The notes under the pieces were generated by a model. It was not told the DNA's origin. It was given only the letters and a program-made list of their open reading frames with translations, and searched no databases. From Kiritimatiellia bacterium (GTDB taxonomy: Bacteria; Verrucomicrobiota; Kiritimatiellia; RFP12; UBA1067), in assembly GCA_017403825.1 (NCBI GenBank), contig JAFRDO010000027.1, positions 124,001 through 188,000 of the forward strand: a stretch of 64,000 nt of DNA, read 5' to 3'. This document shows, piece after piece, positions 16,680 through 25,715 of this stretch. The translations under genes were made by a program, and so were the position numbers. Positions within the stretch are counted from its first letter, which is position 1, and each line of letters opens with the position of its first letter.

Positions 16680-18848
16680 TCACCGTGTCCCTTCCGAGGC
16701 GGGAGGATTTGTCTGCGAGTCGTCTTGTTCTCGCACGGAATATCCGTTGAAGCCCTGTTCTGGACCGATGCCGTCGCGAAACGCCATTACAAGCGCCTTT
16801 GAAATCATCGTCGCCTTCCAATACGCACCAAGTATCTCCGCCGTATTGCGGTCGTTTGTGGCACGCAGCCTCTCGGCCCTCTGGAACAGCAGCACGGGGC
16901 CAAAGCATGGAATGTCGTGCGAATGGCACATGTGAATGCTCAGCAAAGCGGTTGAACGGGCCCTGCCGATTGCAAACGCCACGTACGCGGCGTTGTCTTT
17001 CGCGAAATCCAGCTCGAACAGCAGGGTGGACGACTCGGCAAGCAGCTCCGCCGCGTTAAAAAGGAAACAAGCCTCCGTCCAGGTCGGACAAGTCACGTGG
17101 TTTCGGGGCATGGAAAGGGCTTCCTTGACACGCTGCTTCGACACGCGATAGGCGGAATAGTATATGTTTTCACGGATCAAGTTGGCACGTGCGGAATCCG
17201 TGTCCACGCCCCAGGCCTGTGCCGTTCTGCCGACAGCATTTTCAAGCGTCTCGTCAACGACATCCCATGCGTTTCTAAAAAGGCGAAAAGCCGCGTTGAT
17301 TCCCGGCCCGGCATTGAGTATCGGCAGTGGGATACCGTCAAAGCCCGACTTCAGGCGCCGCTCAAAAAGATAGTCAAAGAACATTTCACGGCAACTGATG
17401 AGTTCGTCGGAAGCATTCAGGCTCCCGTCCTCAATCCCCTTCTTCAGCGCCTCCGGTCCCGGGGCATTGTCACATAAATACCGATAACGGGCCGATGCCA
17501 TTTCACTTTCCAGAAAGGACTCGAACTGGGCTTCGATATCCGAAGAATGCCCAAACGGAATAAATCCTTCCCAGGGGGCGGAATTGTCCGAAGCGCTCCT
17601 CCCATTGCCGGCGCCGTCCCCGTCCTGCCCTCCGTTTCCCGCGGCAGAACACCCCAAGTCCTGTTCCATGAAGCCCCGCTCTTTTTCATAGAGCCCCTGA
17701 ATGCAGGCCACCTGCTTATCCGTTGGCCAATCCTCAAAAACGATGTCGCCCAGCGACTGCTTGGAATCGCCCGACTCTTTGGCCTCGCGTTGCAGGAACT
17801 CATACGCATAATCGTTGAAGAACCACGTTGACTCCAGGGCGGCATCCAGATTGGCCTCTGCGTGGGACATAAGGTCCAACGCGTCAAATATGGCCCCCTC
17901 CTGAAAGCGGTTTCCCACGGTCCCGGGGTCTATGCTGGGCCACGCCCTGCTGTTGGAAACCGTTTCGTAGTCGTTCGACGAAAGGCCGTTGATGCGTGCA
18001 CAAATGGCGGCATGTCGATTCGTGAAGGCTTCAACCACATGGTGTTCTAGCTCCTGGTCCTCAAGACAGTCCACAATGGACGAAAGGCGCGGTTTACTCA
18101 CCTTCTTCAACTCGTGAAGGTCGACATATGCGTCAAAGATCGACTCGACAAGGTACACCGTGAGTCCGCGGCTCCGTCCGAGTTCCAGGAAATCCACCAA
18201 TCCGCCGTCCTTCGTGCGCACGAACCGCTGAAATGCCGGAATCGCCACGCGTTTGATTCTCGGATTGTCCGCCGCTGCCGCCATTTTCTCTGCCACGGAG
18301 CCGACCAGACCGATGGTGCCGTCCGGCAAAAGCGCACCCGTCATGGCAAAATCATCCGGGAATCCGCGCCCGTCAAGGGCACTCATGATGGCGAGACACA
18401 TGACGGCGCCCGCGCTGGGTCCGTCATACCGGCCCCTGAAGTCCAGCGCGATCCTGACGCCTTGAAGCGTCGAATCCTTTTGCAGCGCGGCGACGAGCGC
18501 AGCCTTCCAGAGGCTGTTCCGTATCGTGTCCCCGGTTCCACGTGGCGTGTCCTCGGAGAAATCTACACGGAGCGGAGCATCACTTCCAGTGCGAGCAATC
18601 GACATTGGAAAGAATGCACAGGAACCAACACTTTTGCCTGAGACATCCTGATGAACGCCTAACACGGGCAAGTTGTATTCAAACCTTGTCGGCGTTCTCG
18701 ACGCCGCCCTCATCGCGGGTCCTTGCGATTCGCCCTGATTTACTTTCGCGACCTCATCCGGTGGATCATTGCGCCCTGTAAGGAGTCCGGTTGCAACGCC
18801 GCCGAGAGCGCTAATCACAGCTACAACAGCAATATAGGTTTTGCTCAT
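16680..18848 (-). CDS. Membrane-anchored Lon-type (S16) serine protease
   Basis: The 722-residue protein starts MSKTYIAVV with a single membrane helix (residues 5-24), so the rest probably lies outside the cytoplasm. Residues about 90-230 match the Lon proteolytic domain: DGPSAG with Ser145, AMTG..LPDGTIGLVG, and AEK with Lys188. The Ser-to-Lys distance is 43 residues, exactly as in E. coli Lon, so the catalytic dyad is intact. There is no AAA+ domain. The remaining 490 residues are helical and unrecognised. A direct repeat that includes the ribosome site flanks the gene. Tails in the adjacent frame (NFMTLMQRK here, NFMTFMQRK upstream) suggest that the gene entered as a cassette or that the 3' ends are frameshifted. 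Confidence 0.8.
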   Translation of the reverse strand: MSKTYIAVVAVISALGGVATGLLTGRNDPPDEVAKVNQGESQGPAMRAASRTPTRFEYNLPVLGVHQDVSGKSVGSCAFFPMSIARTGSDAPLRVDFSEDTPRGTGDTIRNSLWKAALVAALQKDSTLQGVRIALDFRGRYDGPSAGAVMCLAIMSALDGRGFPDDFAMTGALLPDGTIGLVGSVAEKMAAAADNPRIKRVAIPAFQRFVRTKDGGLVDFLELGRSRGLTVYLVESIFDAYVDLHELKKVSKPRLSSIVDCLEDQELEHHVVEAFTNRHAAICARINGLSSNDYETVSNSRAWPSIDPGTVGNRFQEGAIFDALDLMSHAEANLDAALESTWFFNDYAYEFLQREAKESGDSKQSLGDIVFEDWPTDKQVACIQGLYEKERGFMEQDLGCSAAGNGGQDGDGAGNGRSASDNSAPWEGFIPFGHSSDIEAQFESFLESEMASARYRYLCDNAPGPEALKKGIEDGSLNASDELISCREMFFDYLFERRLKSGFDGIPLPILNAGPGINAAFRLFRNAWDVVDETLENAVGRTAQAWGVDTDSARANLIRENIYYSAYRVSKQRVKEALSMPRNHVTCPTWTEACFLFNAAELLAESSTLLFELDFAKDNAAYVAFAIGRARSTALLSIHMCHSHDIPCFGPVLLFQRAERLRATNDRNTAEILGAYWKATMISKALVMAFRDGIGPEQGFNGYSVREQDDSQTNPPASEGTR

Positions 18849-18852
18849 CTTA

Positions 18853-18888
18853 TCATTTCCTTTGCATGAAGGTCATGAAGTTGCTGAC
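18853..18888 (-). repeat. Direct repeat copy 1, upstream of the Lon-like gene
   Basis: This is the first copy of the 36-base repeat. It overlaps the end of the nucleotidyltransferase-fold gene and supplies AAAGGAAAT to the Lon-like gene. In the adjacent frame it reads FFVSNFMTFMQRK and then a stop. Confidence 0.7.
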
Positions 18889-19538
18889 AAAGAATTGTTC
18901 CTCAAGAACTGGGGATACTGATTGGCTATTGTGGCCAACAGCGTGGCAAGCGCCGTGTCGTCCATGTCCCTCGCACCTTTGTCAATCAGAAGATTTATCA
19001 TCGCCTTCCATTCGCCCTTGAGAGCCTTGTATGCCTCCTTGCCGGCCTGCTGCGCGTTCCATTTGGCGACAACATAACGGTCGATCTCTTCCTTCGGCAA
19101 TCGAGCAGCCATTTCGGCGATGCTCCTGTATGTGCTTTCCGCCTGGATGTTCCACGTCAACTCGACATCTGGATTGCCGGGGATGCCAGGAACCTTCACA
19201 ATCTGCTTCGTGTGCCAGATGTAATTCGTACCTCCCTCGTCAATAAACTTTGTCTTGAACGTTGGATCGTCCTTCGCCCGCTCCAACAACAAGTCCTTCA
19301 CCGCGTCAATCTCGCGCCGCACATCTTCGACCGACTTCCCCGCATCGGGGATCAGCAACCGCAGATCAATGTCATAGTTCCCAACCAACGCCGCATCATA
19401 TCCCAATGCCCCACCAAGGATATATCGAGCATTGAGAACGCCACATGATAACACCAGCGCCTCGCCTCGCTCCGATGCATACTGTCGTAACAAGGATGTA
19501 TTGGGAGTGCGACAATTAAAACCTTCATTAAAGACCAT
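18873..19538 (-). CDS. Nucleotidyltransferase-fold protein
   Basis: The protein has 221 residues and overlaps the end of the channel gene by 11 bases. The N-terminal part carries the polymerase-beta-type signature hG[GS]x(9-13)DhDh: LGGA at 41-44 and YDIDL at 55-59, with Asp56 and Asp58 as metal ligands. A possible third acidic residue lies in PDVELTW. The rest is helical. Such enzymes transfer a nucleotide to protein, RNA, antibiotic or another nucleotide; the substrate here is unknown. The neighbours (RCK channel, Nudix protein) make a nucleotide messenger or AMPylation system possible. The last residues (SLSATS) lie within the direct repeat, and the adjacent frame reads into a conserved-looking tail, so the C-terminus may be frameshifted. 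Confidence 0.65.
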   Translation of the reverse strand: MVFNEGFNCRTPNTSLLRQYASERGEALVLSCGVLNARYILGGALGYDAALVGNYDIDLRLLIPDAGKSVEDVRREIDAVKDLLLERAKDDPTFKTKFIDEGGTNYIWHTKQIVKVPGIPGNPDVELTWNIQAESTYRSIAEMAARLPKEEIDRYVVAKWNAQQAGKEAYKALKGEWKAMINLLIDKGARDMDDTALATLLATIANQYPQFLRNNSLSATS

Positions 19539-21744
19539 GTATATTCACCACCTCCCGTAAGTACTTAAATGGCATTACGATTGGTTTGTCCCAATCTTCT
19601 GAATCAACTGTGCCAGGTTTTAGTTCCCAAACATTGGTAATTGTACACTCCTCATTCCCTAAACAGCGCTGTGCAATCGATATCGCTTTAACCACTTTTC
19701 CAAACTTGTCATCTTCTTGCCAACTGGATTGTTGGCGCATTTCCTCTAGACAATCAAAAGGCAACTCATATTGAATTTTTTGAGATGGCATCTCTCTCAC
19801 CCATTCATTACGAGCCCTACAACCTTTTGTACAATCATCACAACAACGATCACAGTTACCTAAGCCCAAACTATTTATCTTACAATAACTCTCAAAGGCA
19901 TAAACATCTCTGAACCATGCATTATATCCTGCCCCATCACGTAAACCAAAAACACGAATTGGTACAACACCATTATTAAGAAATGGTGCCTCCTCATCCT
20001 TTGGCATTACCCGTCCTACAACATCTTGGCGCAACAAGATCTGAGTATAATCCTTAAACGGCAATACTTTCTGTTGAATAGGAATTGCCAACTTCATTCC
20101 GACTGCCGAATCCTCACATGCTATTGCAATTGTCAATTGGTCTTTCATCTTAGCAAATTCTCTTATCCTATCCATAAACGGGGCAGAACCTATTTGAACA
20201 TCATGCATAAAAGTCCAATGGATGTCTGGAATTTCATCGATCCGTGGAAACAATGCACGAAACGCTGCCTCATGCACCCGAAGCTCGTCGTCAAAGACAG
20301 TGATATATACTTGAGCATCATCATAATGGGCGACTCGTGCAGCCTGTAACGCCAAGGCTTGACCCATTTCTGAGAATCCTATTATCACAAGATGCACCCT
20401 CCCATTTGAATGCTCCGTGGATGCTGACGCCTGTTTTAAAAGCACGTTCTTGCGTTGCGCGTTATGTTCGTTATTATCCATATGCTCGTTATTATCCATC
20501 TCAGTCGCCGATTTGAAATTTGCAAACAACCGTTTGGCCCAACTGTCATAAAAATTACGGGGAATAACCTCTATGATTTTATCTTTACCGATCCAACTGC
20601 TCAATTTACCAAAACGCCCACTCAAGTATCGCATTGGCTTCTTTGGCCCAAATCTTAGATCTTTATGTACCCGCTGTTGATCTTTATATGCCAGTTGTTG
20701 GCAAAATAGACCAAACGACGAAAGGTGCAATTCCATCTTAATCCCCGCCATCACATGAGATTCATATTTACCATTCTCAATCTTTTGCTTTTCTTTCTGA
20801 ATCTCAATTCCCTTACCAATACTACGCGCCAGCATTAAAATACGCGCATCATGTGAAAAATCCGTATTCTCTCCTAGTACATAAATGGCATGAGCTCTAT
20901 TTAAATGAAGCATTTCCAATTCTGAAGTGTCATCATATTCGCCTTTGTATATATCATATCGTATGATACAGCGCCTAAGCCATCTTTCTATCAATCGTCC
21001 ACTTTTAGCAAAAATCTGAAGCCTACGTTCAACGTCATTTACATCTTGACTGGTCACTACAACAAATCGTTCAGGCATTGCCCATTTTCCAAGTCTATTA
21101 GATTCAATATGCTCACGTATCACTGTGACTGCATTTTCATCCCACCCCAATATTACTGTATGATTCCATAAAAGCCAACGCCAACGACGCCATCCCCCAT
21201 CATGTAAATATTTCATAGTTGTTATAATAGAACCGACTAGTCCACCGCCCCCTATCAACCACGTAAATAAAAACAAGAAACACGCAACCACACCTTCCCT
21301 CATAGAACCTGATTGCAACGATGCGCTCACCGCTCCAAAGTCGAACATGCGGTTGATACTCCACGCCCCAGCCGCTCGCAAATTCTTCTCTTGACATTTC
21401 CGCTGCACATTCTCACGGGTCTTAAGGCATGTGAAGTACTGAGGCAACCCTTGCGCCCAGTTACAAAAGAAGCACATCGGACGATTCTCAAAAACAACAC
21501 CCGCCAGCAAATCCTGTTTTGTACGATAATCTTCAAACACATCCTTCGGCTTATATTCCTTCTTGGTTTCATACCGATACCAAGTTCCACCTATAAATGC
21601 TACTGCAAGCAAAATGACCAACATCCCTACGTTAGGGTTCACAATGTATTTACAAAGCCGATTTATCCCCAAAAATGGCGCACGAACAAGACCCAAAAGC
21701 GTTTTTGCGAACCATATACTTTTCCCTCGATCAGGAATCATCAT
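19528..21744 (-). CDS. RCK-domain ion channel protein (CASTOR/TrkA-like)
   Basis: The 738-residue protein starts at one of two adjacent ATGs behind AAGGAGGTG; the frame is open to 21804. Two membrane helices (about 38-56 and 150-175, the second with a GGGG run) bracket an external loop with cysteines (MCFFC, C, C). Two Rossmann/RCK units follow: HTVILGWDENAVTVIREH near 195 and VHLVIIGFSEMGQALAL near 445. This matches CASTOR/POLLUX- and TrkA-like gated channels, where RCK domains bind ligands to open the pore. No TVGYG selectivity filter is visible, so the ion is unclear. An unusual cluster CxxCCxxCxxxC near residue 620 could bind metal. It lies between the kinase and nucleotidyltransferase genes. 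Confidence 0.7.
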   Translation of the reverse strand: MMIPDRGKSIWFAKTLLGLVRAPFLGINRLCKYIVNPNVGMLVILLAVAFIGGTWYRYETKKEYKPKDVFEDYRTKQDLLAGVVFENRPMCFFCNWAQGLPQYFTCLKTRENVQRKCQEKNLRAAGAWSINRMFDFGAVSASLQSGSMREGVVACFLFLFTWLIGGGGLVGSIITTMKYLHDGGWRRWRWLLWNHTVILGWDENAVTVIREHIESNRLGKWAMPERFVVVTSQDVNDVERRLQIFAKSGRLIERWLRRCIIRYDIYKGEYDDTSELEMLHLNRAHAIYVLGENTDFSHDARILMLARSIGKGIEIQKEKQKIENGKYESHVMAGIKMELHLSSFGLFCQQLAYKDQQRVHKDLRFGPKKPMRYLSGRFGKLSSWIGKDKIIEVIPRNFYDSWAKRLFANFKSATEMDNNEHMDNNEHNAQRKNVLLKQASASTEHSNGRVHLVIIGFSEMGQALALQAARVAHYDDAQVYITVFDDELRVHEAAFRALFPRIDEIPDIHWTFMHDVQIGSAPFMDRIREFAKMKDQLTIAIACEDSAVGMKLAIPIQQKVLPFKDYTQILLRQDVVGRVMPKDEEAPFLNNGVVPIRVFGLRDGAGYNAWFRDVYAFESYCKINSLGLGNCDRCCDDCTKGCRARNEWVREMPSQKIQYELPFDCLEEMRQQSSWQEDDKFGKVVKAISIAQRCLGNEECTITNVWELKPGTVDSEDWDKPIVMPFKYLREVVNIHGL

Positions 21745-21793
21745 CACACCTCCTTGCATACGTACCCATGTGAAACCTGAACTTGTACGGGGA

Positions 21794-24700
21794 TCATTTC
21801 CCAACCGCCGCCTCCACGCGCTTCAGTTGTGCAAAACAAATGAATGCCGTTGCAATCATTGCAGCCGCCGCTGGCGCATTATTTTGTTCACGCGCGATGT
21901 AGACTCGCGCCGCAACCATACACGATAACGCAGTCGTAAAGGCATATGATTCTTTCGACATGCCGGCTTTGAGTGCCGCTACACGAATGCGTCTCAATAT
22001 CTTGAAGATCAATGAGATACGTTCATCATGTTCCATACCATCCGGAACCGCGTCCAACTCATCAAAAACAGCCTTGACTATAAACGTCCGAAAGATTGTC
22101 TCTATAAAACGGCTATATGACACCGTATCCTCAACCTTCGCCCGTTCTCCCCAAATTTTACACGCCGATTGATAATAGATATCATGTCCAATCGTTTCTT
22201 CTGATCTCCAGACATCAAGGTCAAATAGCAAACCAAGTGTGGAGGTAAAAAGCACATTGAAATCATGCGCGATCAAATCTCGCCTTGTTCTCGCAAAATC
22301 TATAAACCAAACATTTTTGACGTCGAGCTTACAATTCGTAAACGCACTCTCGCCTGACAATGGCTTTTTCGTCTCCAGCATGATATTCGTATAGTTCAAA
22401 TCTCCGTGAACGATACCTGCGGGGCAATCCATGATCTTTATTGCCAGCGATCCTCTCAACAATTCTTTAGCGACGTCCAATAATTTTGGCAGCACATTAA
22501 ACGCAGTATTCGCTTTGTCATCAATTCTAGAAAAGGCAGCCTCCCACTTTTCAAGAAACTCCTTACCGGCGAACTCCTTTTCTTTTTTCAAAACAACCTT
22601 ATAGAATCCATCAGATGGCCTCCCCGCACTTAACGGTTCTTTCATGAGACGCTTTAGGATGTCAGCGAATTCGTTTGCTGCACGATATGCAGACAGGTCC
22701 ATTACATCTCCACCATGCAACTTCTCAATGGCTTGCGTTACCATGGCTGGAATCATCTCTTCAAGTACAATATCCTCATCCGCTCGTTTATCGACCCATA
22801 AAGTCATGCAGGGATAAGTATGTGGGCGATACTTGACAACATGGTCAATATTAGCGCCTGTCATCACAATCGTACACTTACTCTTAAAATCCAATGCTTC
22901 AATCACACAACGTCCATCAATAATACCCTGCCGATGGAATTCATAACAGTTAGTCTTTTCTGTCGCCATCCCCTGCGCAATTAATTCCGCGTTCTCTAAT
23001 TTACGCCCAATGGGCATCCTATAAAGCCAATTAGCCAAGAAACTATTAATCCTCTCATCTTTCTCCGAGCAGACCTCTTCTATATTAACTTCTCCAAATG
23101 CCCGATTTGGAAAATCTGAAAGTGCTTTATCCACATCATCTTCAGGACCAAACTCAAGGGATGGTTTTACTGCATGAATCCGCGGAAGTATCTCATCAAA
23201 GATGATGTCAAAGGCCCTATCATAAGACTCTGAAGAACAACTGGAACGATTCTTTATGTCACGTTCAATCGCCTCCTTCAGAGAGATTAGTTCATAGCCA
23301 TCTCCCTGTCCGCCAGCAAAAGAGTAAACAATCGCAGCATTCTCATCATTGAGCACTCGTTCCGATTCATCGATCCGTCCAGATTGGTTTGCAATGTATG
23401 GACGAATGAAGCGGAAGTAGCGTTCGTATTCAAGACGAGTATTAAATACATTATCAATCTTTACAATCACTGGTGTCTGTAATGGATGTCCATTCCGAAT
23501 ATAGCCCTTGAAAGCTCGAAATGTTGCAGCAGTACTCTGTCCATCACCCATAGGACACACAACCACCATTTTGCCAGGATATTTCTCCAAACACTTGTAG
23601 GTCAAATACTGCCATTCTTTACTATCGCTAAATCGAGCATCAAAAGCTCGCTGCCGACTGGTTTCAAGTTGCTCTGACTTCCATTCCCAAAGACCAGCTG
23701 AAATTACTTGCCATTCCTTCTGCCATTCAATCCGCCTCATCATTGAACACAGATGTCGCGGCAACTTTTCTGCCTCTCCCTTCTTGAGAAACCATTTAGC
23801 CCCGCATTGAAATGCCCTCTCAATGTGTCCCATGTCACTAAACTGCGAATAAACTATGACTGGCATCTGAGGAAAGAATTGATGGAGAAGCCGTATGAGC
23901 TGATAGCCGTACAAATCCGATCCCGGTTTCTCTCCCAAACTCAAGTCCAAAAGCGCAAAATCAAAAGTCCACCTTGATTCCATTAGCTCCCTGAATTTCA
24001 CAATCGCCTGTTGTACAATATTTTCCCCTTCCAATTCCATAGCATCAAAAACGAATATATCATTAGAAGCATGGATTCCTGCAAGTCTGACGCACTCCTC
24101 CTTGGCCTTGTCATCGACAACCAACACGCGAAACTTCAATGTAGGGGAGATGTAACGAATGGCACTCCCTTTTGCGACAACAACAGCTCCGGGGCTTTTG
24201 TCGCCGTACAAAACGACACTTTTCGCACCCACGACTTTCGAAAGATCGTCTTCCGGCGCGCACCCGGCTTCTTGCTGGAATCCGGTCTCCTTTGTGGAAT
24301 CGCGGAAGACAATCCTAGCGACCAGCGATGCCTCCTCTTCGTTAGTTTTGTATGTCTTTCGTATATGCTTGATTGCTTCCCCAATTTTTTCGATTTCCGA
24401 TCTATACACGACGTTCAAAACAGGAGCGAGAAACTCCATCTCGTCGAACAACTTCGGGCTCTTTGAAATGAACCGGCCTTGCAACAAACTCTTGTCGGTC
24501 GAAGCTTTGTCGCTTGGGTTTGATTCAAGGAGCCAATGCTCAATGAATTCGTTAATATCGGACTGCGAGCCATCAAGCTTATGCAAATCCATTACCGATC
24601 CTGATCCATGTACTTGCTCGTCTTGGAAACAGTATTTGCGGAATGTCCCAGAAAGCCAATCCCTTAAATTTTCTCGCGTCTTATCTGCACCACAAAGATC

Positions 24701-25702
24701 TTTCTCGCATCCCGCCCAATATTTGAACCTATCTTCAAGCTCGCCGAAGATACGACGTTCCTGTCCTTCATCATATTCAATCAAGAACTCTTTGGGCGCC
24801 ATCAACCCCCATTTCCCATATGACGGCTTTGCGGATGTCTTTTCTGCCTTTGGGTTCCACTTGTCGTAAACAAACAATGGTATTACATATTGAGATACAT
24901 TTCCCGTATCGGCAAAAAGATTTCCAAGACCAATAACGTCGATGCCAAGTCTCTTCTTGAGCCAGTGTTTCAAGCTATTGATAAAACCATCTCCGTTGCA
25001 ATCATTCCCAGCCAATCTAGGAGAGCCGGACATTGGGACAACTACAACTTTAAAATTGACGGCAGATATTGACGTGTCTTTAATTTGTTCAATTCGCTCT
25101 ATATCTACTCCTACATGATATGGCGGCGGCAATGCCTCTTCTTGCGCTTGCTTCAACTTATTGCGTAAATCATTGATTCCTTCGTCTGTGCACGGAGGCA
25201 TTATTTGTGTAGGAGTCGAAACCTTGAAGTAATCATCTCTCATCGAACTTATCGACTGTATAGACAAAATGCCTCTTTTGTCGGAAACGCTCCGGAATTC
25301 CTGCTCTATCTTCTGCTCTATTCGGGCGACGTTTTCCGCCGTGCCTCCATTCCCCCAATGCACAAAAAGACGTGCGTCTTCTGTGTTCTTTACAACACCC
25401 AAAATCTCAGCCAAGAACTGGCATAGCTTAACACTACCATAACAATAATTATTTTTCGAAGACAATTTATCCCCATCAAGAACAACAACTTCTGTTCCAC
25501 CAATGGTTATTTTTTTACCGACAATAGGAGCCATTTGCGAATCACCATTGTCCCCCGATAATTCATTCGAAGAAAAATTTCCACCTCCGCTAGCAAGCTC
25601 ATTACCCTGCGAAACCTGCAAATCGTTGAATTCGACACCATTGACACTTGGCGCGTAGCGATTATATTCCTCGTTATTCTTTGACACAAATATCGCTTTC
25701 AT
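21794..25702 (-). CDS. Response-regulator receiver fused to APH-type kinase, with large N-terminal domain
   Basis: The protein has 1302 residues and starts 13 bases after the histidine kinase gene, behind GGAGG. Residues 1-515 are unrecognised. Residues about 524-650 form a receiver: acidic pair in VLVVDDKA, phosphoacceptor Asp586 in FALLDLSLGE, and Lys635 in GAKWFLKK, all intact. From about 700 an APH/choline-kinase-like domain follows, with ATP lysine in VIVKID (Lys748), a HGDLNYTN catalytic loop and a FIDFARTR metal site. The order suggests a phosphorelay in which the neighbouring histidine kinase phosphorylates the receiver and so controls a second kinase. The paralogue at 10474-12456 shares both domains but has lost the receiver Asp. 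Substrates are unknown. Confidence 0.82.
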   Translation of the reverse strand: MKAIFVSKNNEEYNRYAPSVNGVEFNDLQVSQGNELASGGGNFSSNELSGDNGDSQMAPIVGKKITIGGTEVVVLDGDKLSSKNNYCYGSVKLCQFLAEILGVVKNTEDARLFVHWGNGGTAENVARIEQKIEQEFRSVSDKRGILSIQSISSMRDDYFKVSTPTQIMPPCTDEGINDLRNKLKQAQEEALPPPYHVGVDIERIEQIKDTSISAVNFKVVVVPMSGSPRLAGNDCNGDGFINSLKHWLKKRLGIDVIGLGNLFADTGNVSQYVIPLFVYDKWNPKAEKTSAKPSYGKWGLMAPKEFLIEYDEGQERRIFGELEDRFKYWAGCEKDLCGADKTRENLRDWLSGTFRKYCFQDEQVHGSGSVMDLHKLDGSQSDINEFIEHWLLESNPSDKASTDKSLLQGRFISKSPKLFDEMEFLAPVLNVVYRSEIEKIGEAIKHIRKTYKTNEEEASLVARIVFRDSTKETGFQQEAGCAPEDDLSKVVGAKSVVLYGDKSPGAVVVAKGSAIRYISPTLKFRVLVVDDKAKEECVRLAGIHASNDIFVFDAMELEGENIVQQAIVKFRELMESRWTFDFALLDLSLGEKPGSDLYGYQLIRLLHQFFPQMPVIVYSQFSDMGHIERAFQCGAKWFLKKGEAEKLPRHLCSMMRRIEWQKEWQVISAGLWEWKSEQLETSRQRAFDARFSDSKEWQYLTYKCLEKYPGKMVVVCPMGDGQSTAATFRAFKGYIRNGHPLQTPVIVKIDNVFNTRLEYERYFRFIRPYIANQSGRIDESERVLNDENAAIVYSFAGGQGDGYELISLKEAIERDIKNRSSCSSESYDRAFDIIFDEILPRIHAVKPSLEFGPEDDVDKALSDFPNRAFGEVNIEEVCSEKDERINSFLANWLYRMPIGRKLENAELIAQGMATEKTNCYEFHRQGIIDGRCVIEALDFKSKCTIVMTGANIDHVVKYRPHTYPCMTLWVDKRADEDIVLEEMIPAMVTQAIEKLHGGDVMDLSAYRAANEFADILKRLMKEPLSAGRPSDGFYKVVLKKEKEFAGKEFLEKWEAAFSRIDDKANTAFNVLPKLLDVAKELLRGSLAIKIMDCPAGIVHGDLNYTNIMLETKKPLSGESAFTNCKLDVKNVWFIDFARTRRDLIAHDFNVLFTSTLGLLFDLDVWRSEETIGHDIYYQSACKIWGERAKVEDTVSYSRFIETIFRTFIVKAVFDELDAVPDGMEHDERISLIFKILRRIRVAALKAGMSKESYAFTTALSCMVAARVYIAREQNNAPAAAAMIATAFICFAQLKRVEAAVGK

Positions 25703-25715
25703 TCCAAACCTCCAT

